Position numbers and translations under genes: made by a program
The notes under the pieces: generated by a model
What the model was told of the DNA's origin: nothing
Seen by the model: only the letters and a program-made list of their open reading frames with translations
The model's database searches: none
Shown here: in pieces, positions 63,620 to 64,000 of the stretch
Layout: each line of letters begins with the position of its first letter
Numbering within the stretch: position 1 is the first letter of the stretch
Assembly (NCBI GenBank): GCA_027186245.1
Contig: CP114482.1
Span: forward strand, 18,185,209 to 18,249,208
DNA from: Coriaria nepalensis
Taxonomy: Eukaryota; Streptophyta; Magnoliopsida; Cucurbitales; Coriariaceae
Direction of reading: 5' to 3'
Length of the DNA stretch: 64,000 bases

Positions 63620-64000
63620 TATGCATTTGTTTTATCTTATATTGATGTCAATGAGTCTTTTCAAGACAATAAATCATTTGGAAGGCATTGGAGCGAATAC
63701 TATTTTTGCATTTCAAACACGACTTTCGCGCATAGCTTGCATATGATTTTTTGAAGGCAAGCATGAATTTGTTTTATTTTACAGTCATTATCTAAATGAC
63801 TTTTTGAAAGTCACTAATTCATTTGAAAGCAATTAAAATGAATTCTATTTTCCGCTTCGAACCCGACTTTCATACAAGACTTGTTACTGACCATTTAAGG
63901 GCAGGTACACATTTGTTTTATTTGAGATTCGTGTCAATGAGTCGTTTCAAATCACTAATTTATTTAAAACCAATTCTAATGAATTCTATTTTTACACTTC
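63620..64000 (+). repeat. Last trimer unit, cut by the window edge
   Basis: Monomers A (63,620-63,761) and B (63,762-63,905) are complete. C (63,906-64,000) is cut after 95 bases. B repeats the preceding unit's haplotype (TTTTACAGTCATTATC, GACTTGTTACTGACC) instead of following the 1,283-bp order, so the local period ends near 63,777. The array clearly continues past the window. Confidence 0.9.

Larger units (their letters stand above)
61229..63777 (+). repeat. 1,283-bp period (3 units), two nearly complete copies
   Basis: 61,229-62,494 recurs at 62,512-63,777. Shared markers are GGACACATTTG with CATGACAATGAG (near 61,340 and 62,623), TATTGATGTCAATG (near 61,503 and 62,786), ATTCGAAACCAATCG (near 61,826 and 63,109), GTGCATCTTTTGCTTATG (near 61,876 and 63,159) and AAAATGAGTTCTATTTTCC (near 62,125 and 63,408). 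Only a few substitutions separate the copies. Confidence 0.9.
1..64000 (+). repeat. Satellite DNA array, about 150 tandem 428-bp trimeric units
   Basis: The whole window is one tandem array. The same segment recurs every 427-428 bp, always in the same orientation. Each unit holds three homologous monomers, A, B and C, which begin TATGCATTTG, TATGAGTTTG and TACACATTTG and end GGCAAG, GGCAAG and GACAAG. Monomer B starts at 143 and 63,762 are 149 periods apart. No unit is inverted, and no unrelated DNA interrupts the array. Position 1 happens to fall on the first base of an A monomer, and the window ends inside a C monomer, so the array continues beyond at least the right edge. Arrays like this are typical of eukaryotic centromeric, pericentromeric or subtelomeric heterochromatin. 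Which of these applies cannot be read from the sequence. I do not recognise the family. Confidence 0.98.

Noticed and set aside
1..64000. CRISPR array
   Set aside because: The period is about 428 bp with homology throughout. There are no short identical repeats separated by unique spacers and no cas genes.
1..64000. Naming a species or a known satellite family
   Set aside because: Nothing in the sequence allows it without a database search. Base composition and repeat design only indicate a eukaryotic nuclear satellite.

Overview
The window is one uninterrupted, gene-free block of satellite DNA. All 64 kb is a head-to-tail array of a roughly 428-bp unit in a single orientation. Monomer B starts at 143 and at 63,762 are 149 periods apart (mean about 427.8 bp once two deletions are allowed for). 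Each unit is a trimer of three related monomers, A (142 bp), B (144 bp) and C (142 bp), which share a backbone but differ at many fixed positions. The sequence is AT-rich (43 G+C in one 142-bp C monomer counted by hand). It points to a eukaryotic nuclear genome, most likely (peri)centromeric or other constitutive heterochromatin. I do not recognise the satellite family and cannot name the organism. I see no protein gene, tRNA, rRNA, transposon, inversion or unrelated insertion.

Two trimer classes are interspersed. Class I (428 bp) has B monomers reading ...TTTTATTTTAGAGTC... and GAACCCGACTTTC. Class II (427 bp) has an A monomer with GTCTTTTAAGACAG and GGATGCC, and a B monomer with GTTTAATCTTACAGTC and TTCGTACCCGAC. 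Hybrids joined inside monomer B occur in both directions.

A second layer is made of multi-unit duplications. From left to right: a 2,567-bp (6-unit) period at 0.2-4.8 kb; an 855-bp dimer at 6.7-8.5 kb; a 1,283-bp trimer-of-trimers at 11.6-13.5 kb; a 6.42-kb (15-unit) tandem duplication at about 14.35-28.5 kb, with a local run of four 428-bp units in its second copy; a 4,275-bp (10-unit) displaced duplication at 30.7-37.6 kb that encloses an 855-bp tandem pair; a 428-bp pair at 38.6-39.5 kb; a 1,283-bp repeat at 40.0-42.5 kb; two apparently identical 2,567-bp copies at 45.2-50.3 kb; a nested mosaic with 1,710, 2,137 and 2,992-bp offsets at 50.5-58.4 kb; a more divergent stretch at 59.4-61.2 kb with a 65-bp deletion; and a 1,283-bp period again at 61.2-63.8 kb. 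This is the pattern expected from unequal exchange, amplification and gene conversion.

The many open frames of about 60-99 codons are the same B-to-C or C-to-A stretch seen once per unit. Most need a TTG start and many copies are broken, so none is annotated as a gene. The most interesting sequence-level signal is a dyad in monomer B whose 7-bp stem is kept in both classes by different base changes. I found no hidden multi-gene system.
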